This document shows positions 55,018 through 61,855 of a stretch of DNA of 61,855 bases, piece by piece. The notes under the pieces are model-generated. The model had not been told where the DNA came from. It was given only the letters and a program-made list of their open reading frames with translations, and did no database searches. The first letter of the stretch is position 1. Each line of letters begins with the position of its first letter. This DNA comes from Actinomycetes bacterium (GTDB lineage Bacteria; Actinomycetota; Actinomycetes; Actinomycetales; Microbacteriaceae): positions 1 to 61,855 of the forward strand of contig JAJYBG010000002.1 of assembly GCA_021779075.1 (NCBI GenBank). Reading direction: 5' to 3'. The translations under genes and the position numbers were made by a program.

Positions 55018-55104
55018 GAGTACGTGCCCTCCTTAACTAGCGGTGAGGTGGTTGCAATGCCTCGCTCTGTTTGGTTTTCTGGGGTAAATCCCAGCTTCGA
55101 AATG

Positions 55105-56154
55105 CTACCCTTTTTTGCGCGATTCGCCATCACCGCCGACCGATTCCGGCAGTTCCACGACTTGGGCGGCGTAGCACAGCCCAGCTCCGAACCCGAACTC
55201 CAATGCCAGTTGCCCGCCGTGTGCGGCGCCTTCGCGCAGCAGCCGTTCCATCGCGAGTGGCACCGAGGCGGCGGAGGTGTTTCCGGTATCGATGACGTCC
55301 CGCGCGATGACGACGTCGTCGCGCAGTCCAAGTGCGGTGCCTACCGACTCGATAATGCGCAGGTTCGCCTGGTGCGGGATGAACACGTCGATGTCCTCTG
55401 GGCGCAACCCGGCAGCCTCGATCGCCTGCGCGGCGAACTGCGGCACGACCGAGGTCGCCCAGCGGAAGACGCTGGGTCCCTCCTGTCGGGCCGTCGGCCA
55501 TTCCACAGGCTCATCACCCGCGTACTTGTAGTCGAGCCAGGAATGCGTGACCGTGATCGCATCCGCATGCGTCCCATCGGAACCCCACACCGTGGGCCCG
55601 ATGCGAGGCACATCGGACGGCCCGAGAACGGCCGCACCACTGCCGTCGCCGATGATGAACGAGATCGTGCGGTCCGTCGGGTCGGCGAAGGGCGAAAGCT
55701 TCTCGGCGCCGATCAGGAGCACGTGCCGCGCAAGGCCGCTTCGGATCATCGAGTCCGCTTGGCCGATGCCATAGCAGAACCCGGCACAACCCGCGTTGAC
55801 GTCGTAGGCCGCGGCCGACGGCGACGCTCCAAGAGCGGCGGCGACGATGGGTGCCATTCCAGGTGTCTGCCGCACCCACGAAGCCGTGGCCACGATGACC
55901 GCGTCGATGTCAGCGGGATCGACGGCAGAGGCTTCGAGCGCCGCTGCGCCAGCCTGCTCGGCGAGGTCCTGCACCTGCACGTCGCGCGGGGCGCGGCGCC
56001 GCGTCACGATGCCGGTTCGCCGCCGGATCCATTCGTCTGAGATGCCGAGCGGCTCCACGATCTCGTCGTTGGTGACGACGAGACCGCCGCGTGCACCTCC
56101 AACTCCGAGGATGCGCGAATAGCCGGACGGGGTGGTGGTGCGCAATTGGGTCAT
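55105..56154 (-). CDS. Beta-ketoacyl-ACP synthase III-like (second FabH)
   Basis: 349 aa from the ATG at 56154. Cys123 in NAGCAGF, His in IPHQANLR and Asn in TGNTSAAS form the FabH triad. It is longer than the copy at 9132, with an extra segment around HSWLDYKYAGDEPVEWP. Being paired with an acyl-CoA ligase suggests a non-acetyl starter, such as a branched or cyclic acyl-CoA. The last residues are basic (GESRKKG). Confidence 0.9.
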   Translation of the reverse strand: MTQLRTTTPSGYSRILGVGGARGGLVVTNDEIVEPLGISDEWIRRRTGIVTRRRAPRDVQVQDLAEQAGAAALEASAVDPADIDAVIVATASWVRQTPGMAPIVAAALGASPSAAAYDVNAGCAGFCYGIGQADSMIRSGLARHVLLIGAEKLSPFADPTDRTISFIIGDGSGAAVLGPSDVPRIGPTVWGSDGTHADAITVTHSWLDYKYAGDEPVEWPTARQEGPSVFRWATSVVPQFAAQAIEAAGLRPEDIDVFIPHQANLRIIESVGTALGLRDDVVIARDVIDTGNTSAASVPLAMERLLREGAAHGGQLALEFGFGAGLCYAAQVVELPESVGGDGESRKKG

Positions 56155-56864
56155 TATTCGATTCTGCACTTCCAGGGAGCTTTCTGCACATCGGCTGTGA
56201 ATGTGAAGGTGATGAAACGCCACCGGCCTCGTGCCGCTCCTTTGCGGGTGGCGGCTCTCGGGTGCGAGTCGCGCAGCGCGCCTGCTCGACGTCGGCGGGT
56301 GGGACGCAGCCGATCCATAAAACTACGAATGTTGTACCACTCGACGCAGCCGACGGTCGCGAACTCGGCGTCCGTGTGTCAAGAGGCTGTTCATCCTCGC
56401 TGGCAACCCGGACAGCATGGCACCCTCCGTGTCGCGATGAGCGCAGCTAGCGGGTGCCGCGGGTTGCCTCGCCTCGGCGCTCGACGACCACCTGCGCCTG
56501 GCCTACTAGATAGAGATCCTCGATGACGAGCGCAAGGGGCCGCAGCCACGTTCTGGGCCCGCGCCCGCGCATTCTTCACCCACCGCCGACACCACCTCGG
56601 CGCTCTGCGGTGAGAAGCTCCGCGTGCGGCGGGTCAGCTCGTCACCGACGACCTCCACCCGACGACCGGATGGGTCGCTGGGAGGTTGCGGGGGAACTCA
56701 CCCGACGCCCCGGACCTTTCTTGCAGAGTCACGTCGGAATCTTTACAACGTAGTTCCGTCACAGTAGGGTCTGGTCAACGGTGACCCCCACCCAGGACGA
56801 TCTTGCAGGGACGTCATCTCGGGTCCTCAATGCCGAGGATCTAGTTCCATGCGGAGGTGCAGGA
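56155..56864. other. Long gene-free stretch between fabH-like and SDR genes
   Basis: 710 bases. No frame here has the composition of a protein, and the third-position GC bias is weak. It must hold the divergent promoters of both operons. It contains short odd fragments (for example TTCTTCACC near 56571) that may be remnants of deleted genes. I see no tRNA or clear repeat. Confidence 0.45.
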
Positions 56865-57755
56865 ATGCGTCGATTGGACGGACGGGTCGCCGTAGTCACG
56901 GGATCCGGTCGAGGTATCGGCGCCGGGATCGCGAAGCTTTTCGCGGCCGAAGGAGCCAAGGTCGTCGTCAACGATCTGGGCGCGAGCGTCGACGGCACGG
57001 GTGCCGACGTCGGCCCCGCGCAGCAGGTGGTCAACGAGATCACCGTTGACGGCGGTGAGGCGATCGTCAACGGCGGGGACGTCAGCGACTACGACTCCGC
57101 GGGCGAGCTGGTGCAGTCCGCGATCGACGCCTTCGGCAGACTCGACATCGTCGTCAACGTCGCGGGGATCCTGCGCGACCGGATGCTGGTGAACATGAGT
57201 CCGGACGAGTGGCAGGCGGTGTTGAATGTGCACCTGACTGGCACGTTCAACACCAGCAAGCACGCCGCCGTGTACTGGCGCGAGCATCGCGGCGAGGGTC
57301 AGTACCGGCTGATCAATTTCACGTCCGCCGCGGGATTGTTCGGTGCTCCGGGACAGCCGAACTATGCGGCCGCCAAGCTCGGCATCGTAGGGTTCACGCT
57401 CTCCTGCGCCAACGCGCTCAACCGCTACGGCGTCACCTCGAACGCGATCGCCCCGGGTGCGGCGACCCGCATGACCATGTCGATCCCCCCCGAGCGGGCC
57501 GCCGAGATGGGGGTGGACCTGCGCGGCATGGAGCCGGAGGCTGTGGCCTACCCGGTCGCGTACATAGCGAGCGAGGAGTCGAGTTGGCTCAACGGCCGAG
57601 TGGTCGGGGCGCAGGGCGGCAGGGTGACACTGTACGAGAACTATCACCCCGAGCAGGCGGTCGGTTCGGTCGAGCCGTGGACGATCGAGACGATCTTCGA
57701 TCAGATGCCGAGGACGTTCCATCCTGATCGACAGGGCCTGGGCGGCATCGGCTGA
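56865..57755 (+). CDS. Short-chain dehydrogenase, 17beta-HSD4/3-hydroxyacyl-CoA type
   Basis: 296 aa; CGGAGG lies before the ATG at 56865. Rossmann motif TGSGRGIGAGIA, NNAG-equivalent NVAG (in IVVNVAGILRD) and the catalytic set Ser154, Tyr167, Lys171 (YAAAK). VVVNDLGASVDGTG and ILRDRMLVNMS are typical of the HSD17B4-like dehydrogenases that oxidise 3-hydroxyacyl-CoA, here with about 50 extra C-terminal residues. It starts the CoA-transferase operon. Confidence 0.9.
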   Translation: MRRLDGRVAVVTGSGRGIGAGIAKLFAAEGAKVVVNDLGASVDGTGADVGPAQQVVNEITVDGGEAIVNGGDVSDYDSAGELVQSAIDAFGRLDIVVNVAGILRDRMLVNMSPDEWQAVLNVHLTGTFNTSKHAAVYWREHRGEGQYRLINFTSAAGLFGAPGQPNYAAAKLGIVGFTLSCANALNRYGVTSNAIAPGAATRMTMSIPPERAAEMGVDLRGMEPEAVAYPVAYIASEESSWLNGRVVGAQGGRVTLYENYHPEQAVGSVEPWTIETIFDQMPRTFHPDRQGLGGIG

Positions 57756-57899
57756 GGCGTGCGGTCGGCGCAACCCGACGCCGACCGCTCGCAATGCTGT
57801 TCCGGTGCGGCACAGCCGCCGAGACGGCATCGGCCCGGCGCAGCGAAGCACCGGGCCGCAAGGGACCGGGCCCGCGAAGCGGGCGACGAAGGAGGAGCA

Positions 57900-59054
57900 A
57901 TGAGGCTACTGGAAGGCATTCGGGTGATCGAGCTGGGCGGCGGAATCGCCGGCTCGTACGCGACGAAGATGTTCGCGGACTACGGGGCCGAGGTCATCAA
58001 GATCGAACCCCCCGAGGGCGACGAGACCCGCCGCATGGCGCCGTACATCGGCGACGTGGAGGGAATCGATCGTTCCGCGGTGTACCTGCACAACAACACC
58101 GGCAAGAAGTCGGTCGTGCTCGACCTGAACCGCGAGAGCGACCGCGGGAGCCTGAAGAAGCTCGTCGCGACAGCCGGCATCGTGGTCGAATCGTTCAAGC
58201 CGGGCGTCCTGGCGAGCTGGGGGCTCGGATACGAGGACCTGCTGGCCGTGCAGCCGCGCCTCGTGCTCACCAGCGTCACCGCGTTCGGTCAGGACGGTCC
58301 CTATGCCGACTACGAAGGTTCCGAGCTGATCTATTACGGGATGGGTGGACCGATGCTCGGCAACGGCACCGCCGATCGCGAACCGCTCAAGCTCGGCGGC
58401 TATATGCAGGTGTATCAGACCGGGAACGTCGCCGCACTGGCGACACTGGGCGCCTACCTGGTGGCGGAGGAGCAGGGCGAACCGAGCCACGTCGACGTCT
58501 CCGGATTCGAAGTCGGCCTGACCTCCCCGGACCGGCGCACGACGTTCCTGGTCAACTACGAGTTCAACGGCGAGAGCAGCGGCCGCGGCGACCTGCTCGG
58601 CGGCATTCTTCCCAACGGCGCGTTCCCCGCCGACGACGGGTACGTACAGATCATGCTCACGCAGGCATGGCTGCCTCGCATGCTCGCGACGATCCAGGAT
58701 CCCGACACGACCGCGTACTTCGCTGAGGTGGCCGCGAACCCGGCACTGTTCCCGCGCATCGAAACCAAGGAGGCGATCGACGCCGGAATGTACCCCTGGC
58801 TGCTGTCACGCACGAAGGAGGAGGCCATGGAGCAGGCCCAGGAGCACAAGTGGCCGGTGACCTCCATCAACTCACCCGCCGAGGTGATCCACAACAAGCA
58901 CTTCGCCGCCCGCGGCTTCTTCCACACCGTGGACTATCCCGCCGTTGGTCCGGTGACGCACATGGGCGCCCCGTTCCACGTCGACGCGGGCTGGGACATC
59001 GCGCCGGCGCCGAAGCTCGGCGCCGACACCGACGCGGTTCTCGGATCGCTGTGA
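57900..59054 (+). CDS. CaiB/BaiF CoA-transferase, subunit with catalytic Asp
   Basis: 384 aa; AGGAGG before the ATG. LLEGIRVIELGGGIAGSYAT and DYGAEVIKIEPPEGD are the family start; the catalytic aspartate is Asp199 in SHVDVSGFE. Class III enzymes move CoA between acids through an aspartyl-CoA thioester. It is followed 37 bases later by a second CaiB-like gene that lacks this Asp, which suggests a two-subunit enzyme like BbsEF. The free-acid partner is unknown. Confidence 0.9.
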   Translation: MRLLEGIRVIELGGGIAGSYATKMFADYGAEVIKIEPPEGDETRRMAPYIGDVEGIDRSAVYLHNNTGKKSVVLDLNRESDRGSLKKLVATAGIVVESFKPGVLASWGLGYEDLLAVQPRLVLTSVTAFGQDGPYADYEGSELIYYGMGGPMLGNGTADREPLKLGGYMQVYQTGNVAALATLGAYLVAEEQGEPSHVDVSGFEVGLTSPDRRTTFLVNYEFNGESSGRGDLLGGILPNGAFPADDGYVQIMLTQAWLPRMLATIQDPDTTAYFAEVAANPALFPRIETKEAIDAGMYPWLLSRTKEEAMEQAQEHKWPVTSINSPAEVIHNKHFAARGFFHTVDYPAVGPVTHMGAPFHVDAGWDIAPAPKLGADTDAVLGSL

Positions 59055-59091
59055 ACCGCGCGCTGCCGACAATGATGACAAAGGAGTGATC

Positions 59092-60396
59092 ATGGCGCAC
59101 CTGCCATTGCAAGGCGTGCGGGTCATCGACTTCACCGTGGTGTGGTCGGGCCCGTCCGTGACGATGTATCTAGGGGACCTGGGAGCGGAGGTGATCCGGG
59201 TGGACAACCCGTGGGTGTTCCCCAGCAGCACCCGCGGCCTGGTCGCCCGCCCCGCCCCGGAGATGATTTCGATGATGGGCATCCTGGGCAGTGCCTACCC
59301 GGATCGCGACCCCGGCGAGAAGCCGTGGGACCGGCACGCGATGTTCAACATGCATGCGCGGGGGAAGAAGCTCGCGACTCTGGATCTTCGGAAGGAGTCC
59401 GGACGGGAGTTGTTCCTGGCCCTCGTGGAGAAGTCCGACGTGCTCGTGGAGAACAACAACATCACGGTGCTCGAGCACCTCGGGATCGACCCCGAGACCC
59501 TTCACAAGCGCAATCCGAATCTGGTGATCCTGAGGCTGCCCCCGCTGGGCCAGGACGGTCCCTACGCCGGCTACCTCGGCCTGGGCGCGCACTTCGAAGC
59601 GTTCGCCGGCGTCACCGCAGTCCGCGGCTATGCCGACAGCGCTCCGGCGACGACCACGAGCGTGTTCCAGATGGACCCCGCCGCGGGAGCCACTGGAGCC
59701 TTCGCGGTGCTTGCGGCGCTACGCCGGCGCGCGCAGACCGGCACGGGCGAGGTGATCGCACTCCCGCAGGTCGAGAACGAGATGCTGCATCTGGGTGAGA
59801 TGTACCTCGACGCCGCCTCGACGGGAAATCCCAACGCACCGATGGGCAACCGGGACCGGAACTACTTGCAAGGCGCATACCCTGCGGCGGGCGATGACCG
59901 GTGGGTGAGCATCACGATCCGCAGCGATGCGGATTGGGCCGCGCTGATCGCCGAAATGGGGAATCCCGCGTGGGCCGCCGATGACCGGTTCACCACGCAG
60001 GCCGGGCGACTGGCGGCGCAGGACGAGATCGACGAGCACATTCAGTCGTGGACCTCGGCCCGGAGCCGAGAGGACACCTTCCATGCGCTCCAGGCCCGCG
60101 GCGTTCCCGCCGGTCCGCTCTATGACGAGGAGGACGTGTTCAACGACCCGCACGTCGCCGCGCGCGGCATGCTCCGCGAGATCGAGTCCGCTCATGCCGG
60201 CACGTACAGGTACCCCGCGCACCACTGGCACTGGACGGGTCCCGACCTCAAGTGGGAGCCCATCAGCGGCATGGGGCTTGACAACGAGTACGTGTACAAG
60301 GAGGTCATCGGACTCACGGATGCCGAATATCAGCAGGCGATCGACGAAGGGCACATCGTCGAGGGCTACTTGAACCCGGACGGCACCTACGTGTGA
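59092..60396 (+). CDS. CaiB/BaiF CoA-transferase-like subunit lacking the catalytic Asp
   Basis: 434 aa; AAAGGAGTG before the ATG. LPLQGVRVIDFTVVWSGPS and DLGAEVIRVDNP open the family fold. At the active-site place the sequence is EVIALPQVENE, with Ala223 for the essential Asp. Length and fold are intact, so it does not look like a decayed gene. It is best read as the non-catalytic partner of the CoA-transferase directly upstream. Unusual C-terminal extension ending in LNPDGTYV. Confidence 0.85.
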   Translation: MAHLPLQGVRVIDFTVVWSGPSVTMYLGDLGAEVIRVDNPWVFPSSTRGLVARPAPEMISMMGILGSAYPDRDPGEKPWDRHAMFNMHARGKKLATLDLRKESGRELFLALVEKSDVLVENNNITVLEHLGIDPETLHKRNPNLVILRLPPLGQDGPYAGYLGLGAHFEAFAGVTAVRGYADSAPATTTSVFQMDPAAGATGAFAVLAALRRRAQTGTGEVIALPQVENEMLHLGEMYLDAASTGNPNAPMGNRDRNYLQGAYPAAGDDRWVSITIRSDADWAALIAEMGNPAWAADDRFTTQAGRLAAQDEIDEHIQSWTSARSREDTFHALQARGVPAGPLYDEEDVFNDPHVAARGMLREIESAHAGTYRYPAHHWHWTGPDLKWEPISGMGLDNEYVYKEVIGLTDAEYQQAIDEGHIVEGYLNPDGTYV

Positions 60397-60687
60397 CGAA
60401 GCCTGCGGTCGCCGGCGCAGCCACCCGGACGGCACCGACCGAGGACGACTCCGCACCGGCGTCGCAGAGACGAACTCCCTGCTGATCGTCTGAGTCGAGG
60501 CCGTCGGCATCGATATGTCCAACGCCGCGTAGGCTTTTCCTAGCTTTCCGACGAGGCGCGCCACACCACTGGTGTCCGCTCTCCGTCGGCGCCGGGGCGC
60601 CCTGACGTATGCAGTTGCGAGCCTCCTGCGATCACTTCCCACGCTGTGGGAAAACCAGAAGAAACCACAAGAAACAGGAGATGCATC
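60397..60687. other. Regulatory gap before the mycofactocin-type SDR gene
   Basis: 290 bases with no gene. It holds the palindrome at 60636-60652 and an A-rich stretch before the ribosome binding site. Confidence 0.5.
60636..60652 (+). promoter_or_regulatory. Perfect palindromic operator candidate
   Basis: TTCCCAC-GCT-GTGGGAA, 35 bases before the ATG of the SDR gene. The 7-bp perfect arms and position are typical of a TetR- or GntR-type operator. No regulator gene is adjacent in the window. Confidence 0.6.
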
Positions 60688-61521
60688 ATGGGAAGACTGG
60701 ATGGCAAAGTCGCCTTCGTCACCGGAGCGGCACGCGGGCAGGGACGCAGCCACGCCCTGCGCATGGCCCAGGAGGGCGCCGACATCATCGCCGTGGACAT
60801 TGAGGGCCAGATCGACACGGTGCCGTATGCGATGAGCACCGCCGCCGACATGGCCGAGACCGTCAAGCAGGTAGAGGCACTCGACCGCCGCATCGTGGCG
60901 TCGCAGGCCGATGTGCGCGACTTCGGTGCGGTCAAGGCCGCTCTGGATGACGGGGTCGCCAAGCTGGGCAAGCTCGACATCGTCTCGGCGAACGCCGGCA
61001 TCTTCAGCTTCGGCACCATGGAAGAGCTGAGCGAGGAGAAGTTCAGCGACATGATCGACGTCAACCTGAAGGGCGTATGGCACGCGGCGAAGGCCGCGAT
61101 CCCGCACCTGCGGGCGAACAAGGGCGGGTCGATGATCCTGACGAGCTCGACGGCCGGGATCATGGCGATCCAGAACGCCGGCCATTACGTCGCTGCCAAG
61201 CACGGGGTCATCGGCCTCATGAAGACGCTGGCGCTGGAGCTGGCGCCGGAGTTCATCCGGGTCAACAGCGTGCATCCGACCACCGTCAATACCGACATGA
61301 TCCAGAACGCGGCCACGTACGCCTTGTTCGGCCCGGATCTGCCGGAGGCGCAGCGCACCAAGGAGGTGCTCGCACCTCGCTTCCAGGCGATGAACGCGCT
61401 GCCGATCCCGTGGGTCGAGGCCATCGACATCTCCAATGCGGTGCTGTGGCTCGCCTCCGATGAGTCGCGCTACGTCACCGGGTTGGAACTCAAGGTCGAC
61501 GCCGGACTGACGCTGAAGTAG
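60688..61521 (+). CDS. Mycofactocin-coupled-type SDR oxidoreductase
   Basis: 277 aa; CAGGAG lies before the ATG. The start RLDGKVAFVTGAARGQGRSH and an insert after the second strand (VDIEGQIDTVPYAMSTAAD, then MAETVKQVEAL) are the marks of the mycofactocin-dependent SDRs, such as carveol dehydrogenase. Catalytic Ser154, Tyr167, Lys171. In this family NAD(H) stays bound and electrons go to mycofactocin. No mycofactocin biosynthesis genes are in the window, so they must be elsewhere if the assignment holds. Confidence 0.88.
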   Translation: MGRLDGKVAFVTGAARGQGRSHALRMAQEGADIIAVDIEGQIDTVPYAMSTAADMAETVKQVEALDRRIVASQADVRDFGAVKAALDDGVAKLGKLDIVSANAGIFSFGTMEELSEEKFSDMIDVNLKGVWHAAKAAIPHLRANKGGSMILTSSTAGIMAIQNAGHYVAAKHGVIGLMKTLALELAPEFIRVNSVHPTTVNTDMIQNAATYALFGPDLPEAQRTKEVLAPRFQAMNALPIPWVEAIDISNAVLWLASDESRYVTGLELKVDAGLTLK

Positions 61522-61560
61522 CACGACCGAGCTGCACGGCCCAGAAGAGAAACAGTGGTC

Positions 61561-61610
61561 GATGCGACTCCGAGCGTCCTGACGATGTCACTGGCGCCCG
61601 GAGTCGCATC
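61561..61610. repeat. 12-bp inverted repeat
   Basis: GATGCGACTCCG and its exact complement CGGAGTCGCATC, 26 bases apart, 40 bases after the SDR stop. It could be a weak terminator or an insertion scar. Confidence 0.5.
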
Positions 61611-61719
61611 GCCGCACATCTCACCGGACGACGGGAACACGAACTCGAGTTGGCGCTGGCGGTCGGCTACACCGATCCGAGCGTCGCCGACTTCGAAATC
61701 GAAGAAGAGGACCCGCCGA

Positions 61720-61818
61720 CTACTCCACGCGGGACACCGGCACCCCGGGGCCGATTCCGGAGAGTTCGATGATGCGCACGCCGGCGAGTGGTCCGGTCGG
61801 GCGGGTCGTCCCGGTCAT
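61720..61818 (-). pseudogene. CaiB/BaiF CoA-transferase start fragment
   Basis: 32 codons on the minus strand: GPLAGVRIIELSGIGPG is the normal start of an alpha-methylacyl-CoA racemase/CaiB protein, and the frame then stops. Either a third CaiB gene is broken here, or a frameshift or sequencing error hides it. The plus strand of 61655-61720 has a protein-like frame (LALAVGYTDPSVADFEIEEE) that I cannot place. Confidence 0.5.
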
Positions 61819-61855
61819 GCGGCGGGCGTGAAACTGTAGAGCACGGTCTCCACAT

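Noticed and set aside
56155-56753. Several open frames of 60-130 codons in the fabH-SDR gap
   Set aside because: All are Arg/Pro/Ser-rich without recognisable motifs, overlap each other on both strands and lack start signals.

Overview
The window is a chromosomal stretch of a high-GC Gram-positive bacterium. It is most likely an actinobacterium of the family Microbacteriaceae. The evidence is the gene content and order (RegX3-type regulator, CarD, IspF, CysS, RlmB; MsrB/DUF3263/LytR_C/CspA/GroEL; WXG100 protein; XPB helicase with its partner; SepX/GlpR) and the strong G/C bias at third codon positions. At least a dozen genes also have a TANNNT box 6-8 nt before the start codon and no ribosome binding site, the pattern of leaderless actinobacterial transcripts. 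All functional assignments come from reading motifs and gene order; no database search was run.

Layout. 0-5.5 kb: end of a RegX3-like response regulator, a lipoprotein, CarD, IspF (IspD is missing from its usual place), a potassium-channel-like protein, CysS and RlmB. 5.5-10.1 kb: DUF4032 protein, sugar ABC-transporter ATPase, membrane-anchored thioredoxin-fold protein without CxxC, and a KAS III-like enzyme. 10.1-14.8 kb is a gluconeogenesis block: tRNA-Thr, glpX, a RamB-like regulator and divergent pckG. The same inverted repeat lies before glpX and between the regulator and pckG. 14.8-21.5 kb: secreted S1 protease, rhodanese, MsrB, DUF3263, LytR_C, CspA, GroEL behind a perfect and a degenerate CIRCE operator, and a WXG100 protein. 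21.4-34.5 kb: two-component system, ferredoxin-reductase-like flavoprotein, FolP2-like plus RibD_C-like pair, cold-shock/DUF3027 pair, XPB helicase pair, SerC, DtxR-family regulator and NlpC/P60 hydrolase. 34.5-35.2 kb: a leaderless His-rich leader peptide ending in a terminator-like hairpin, followed by an HNH endonuclease.

35.2-40.6 kb is an acquired catabolic island. It carries a NahE/PhdJ-type hydratase-aldolase, an MFS carrier, a cupin and a PucR-type regulator. A transposase remnant (IS30-like) bounds it on the left; an IS21 IstB remnant and a tRNA-Arg(CCT) gene bound it on the right. 40.6-50.4 kb returns to chromosomal genes: YeiH-family exporter, a truA tail remnant, a very large degenerate SF1-helicase/REase-like protein, MscL, FmdB-like zinc ribbon, formyl-THF cyclo-ligase, GalU, RimJ-like acetyltransferase, SepX/GlpR and tRNA-Ala(CGC).

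50.4-61.9 kb is an accessory acyl-CoA region: FabF-like and FabH-like condensing enzymes, an acyl-CoA ligase, an MDR reductase, a 17beta-HSD4-like SDR, two adjacent CaiB/BaiF CoA-transferases of which only one keeps the catalytic Asp, a mycofactocin-type SDR behind a perfect palindrome, and a CaiB start fragment. Together these look like activation, CoA-transfer and beta-oxidation-like steps for an alicyclic or terpenoid acid. The substrate cannot be read from the sequence.
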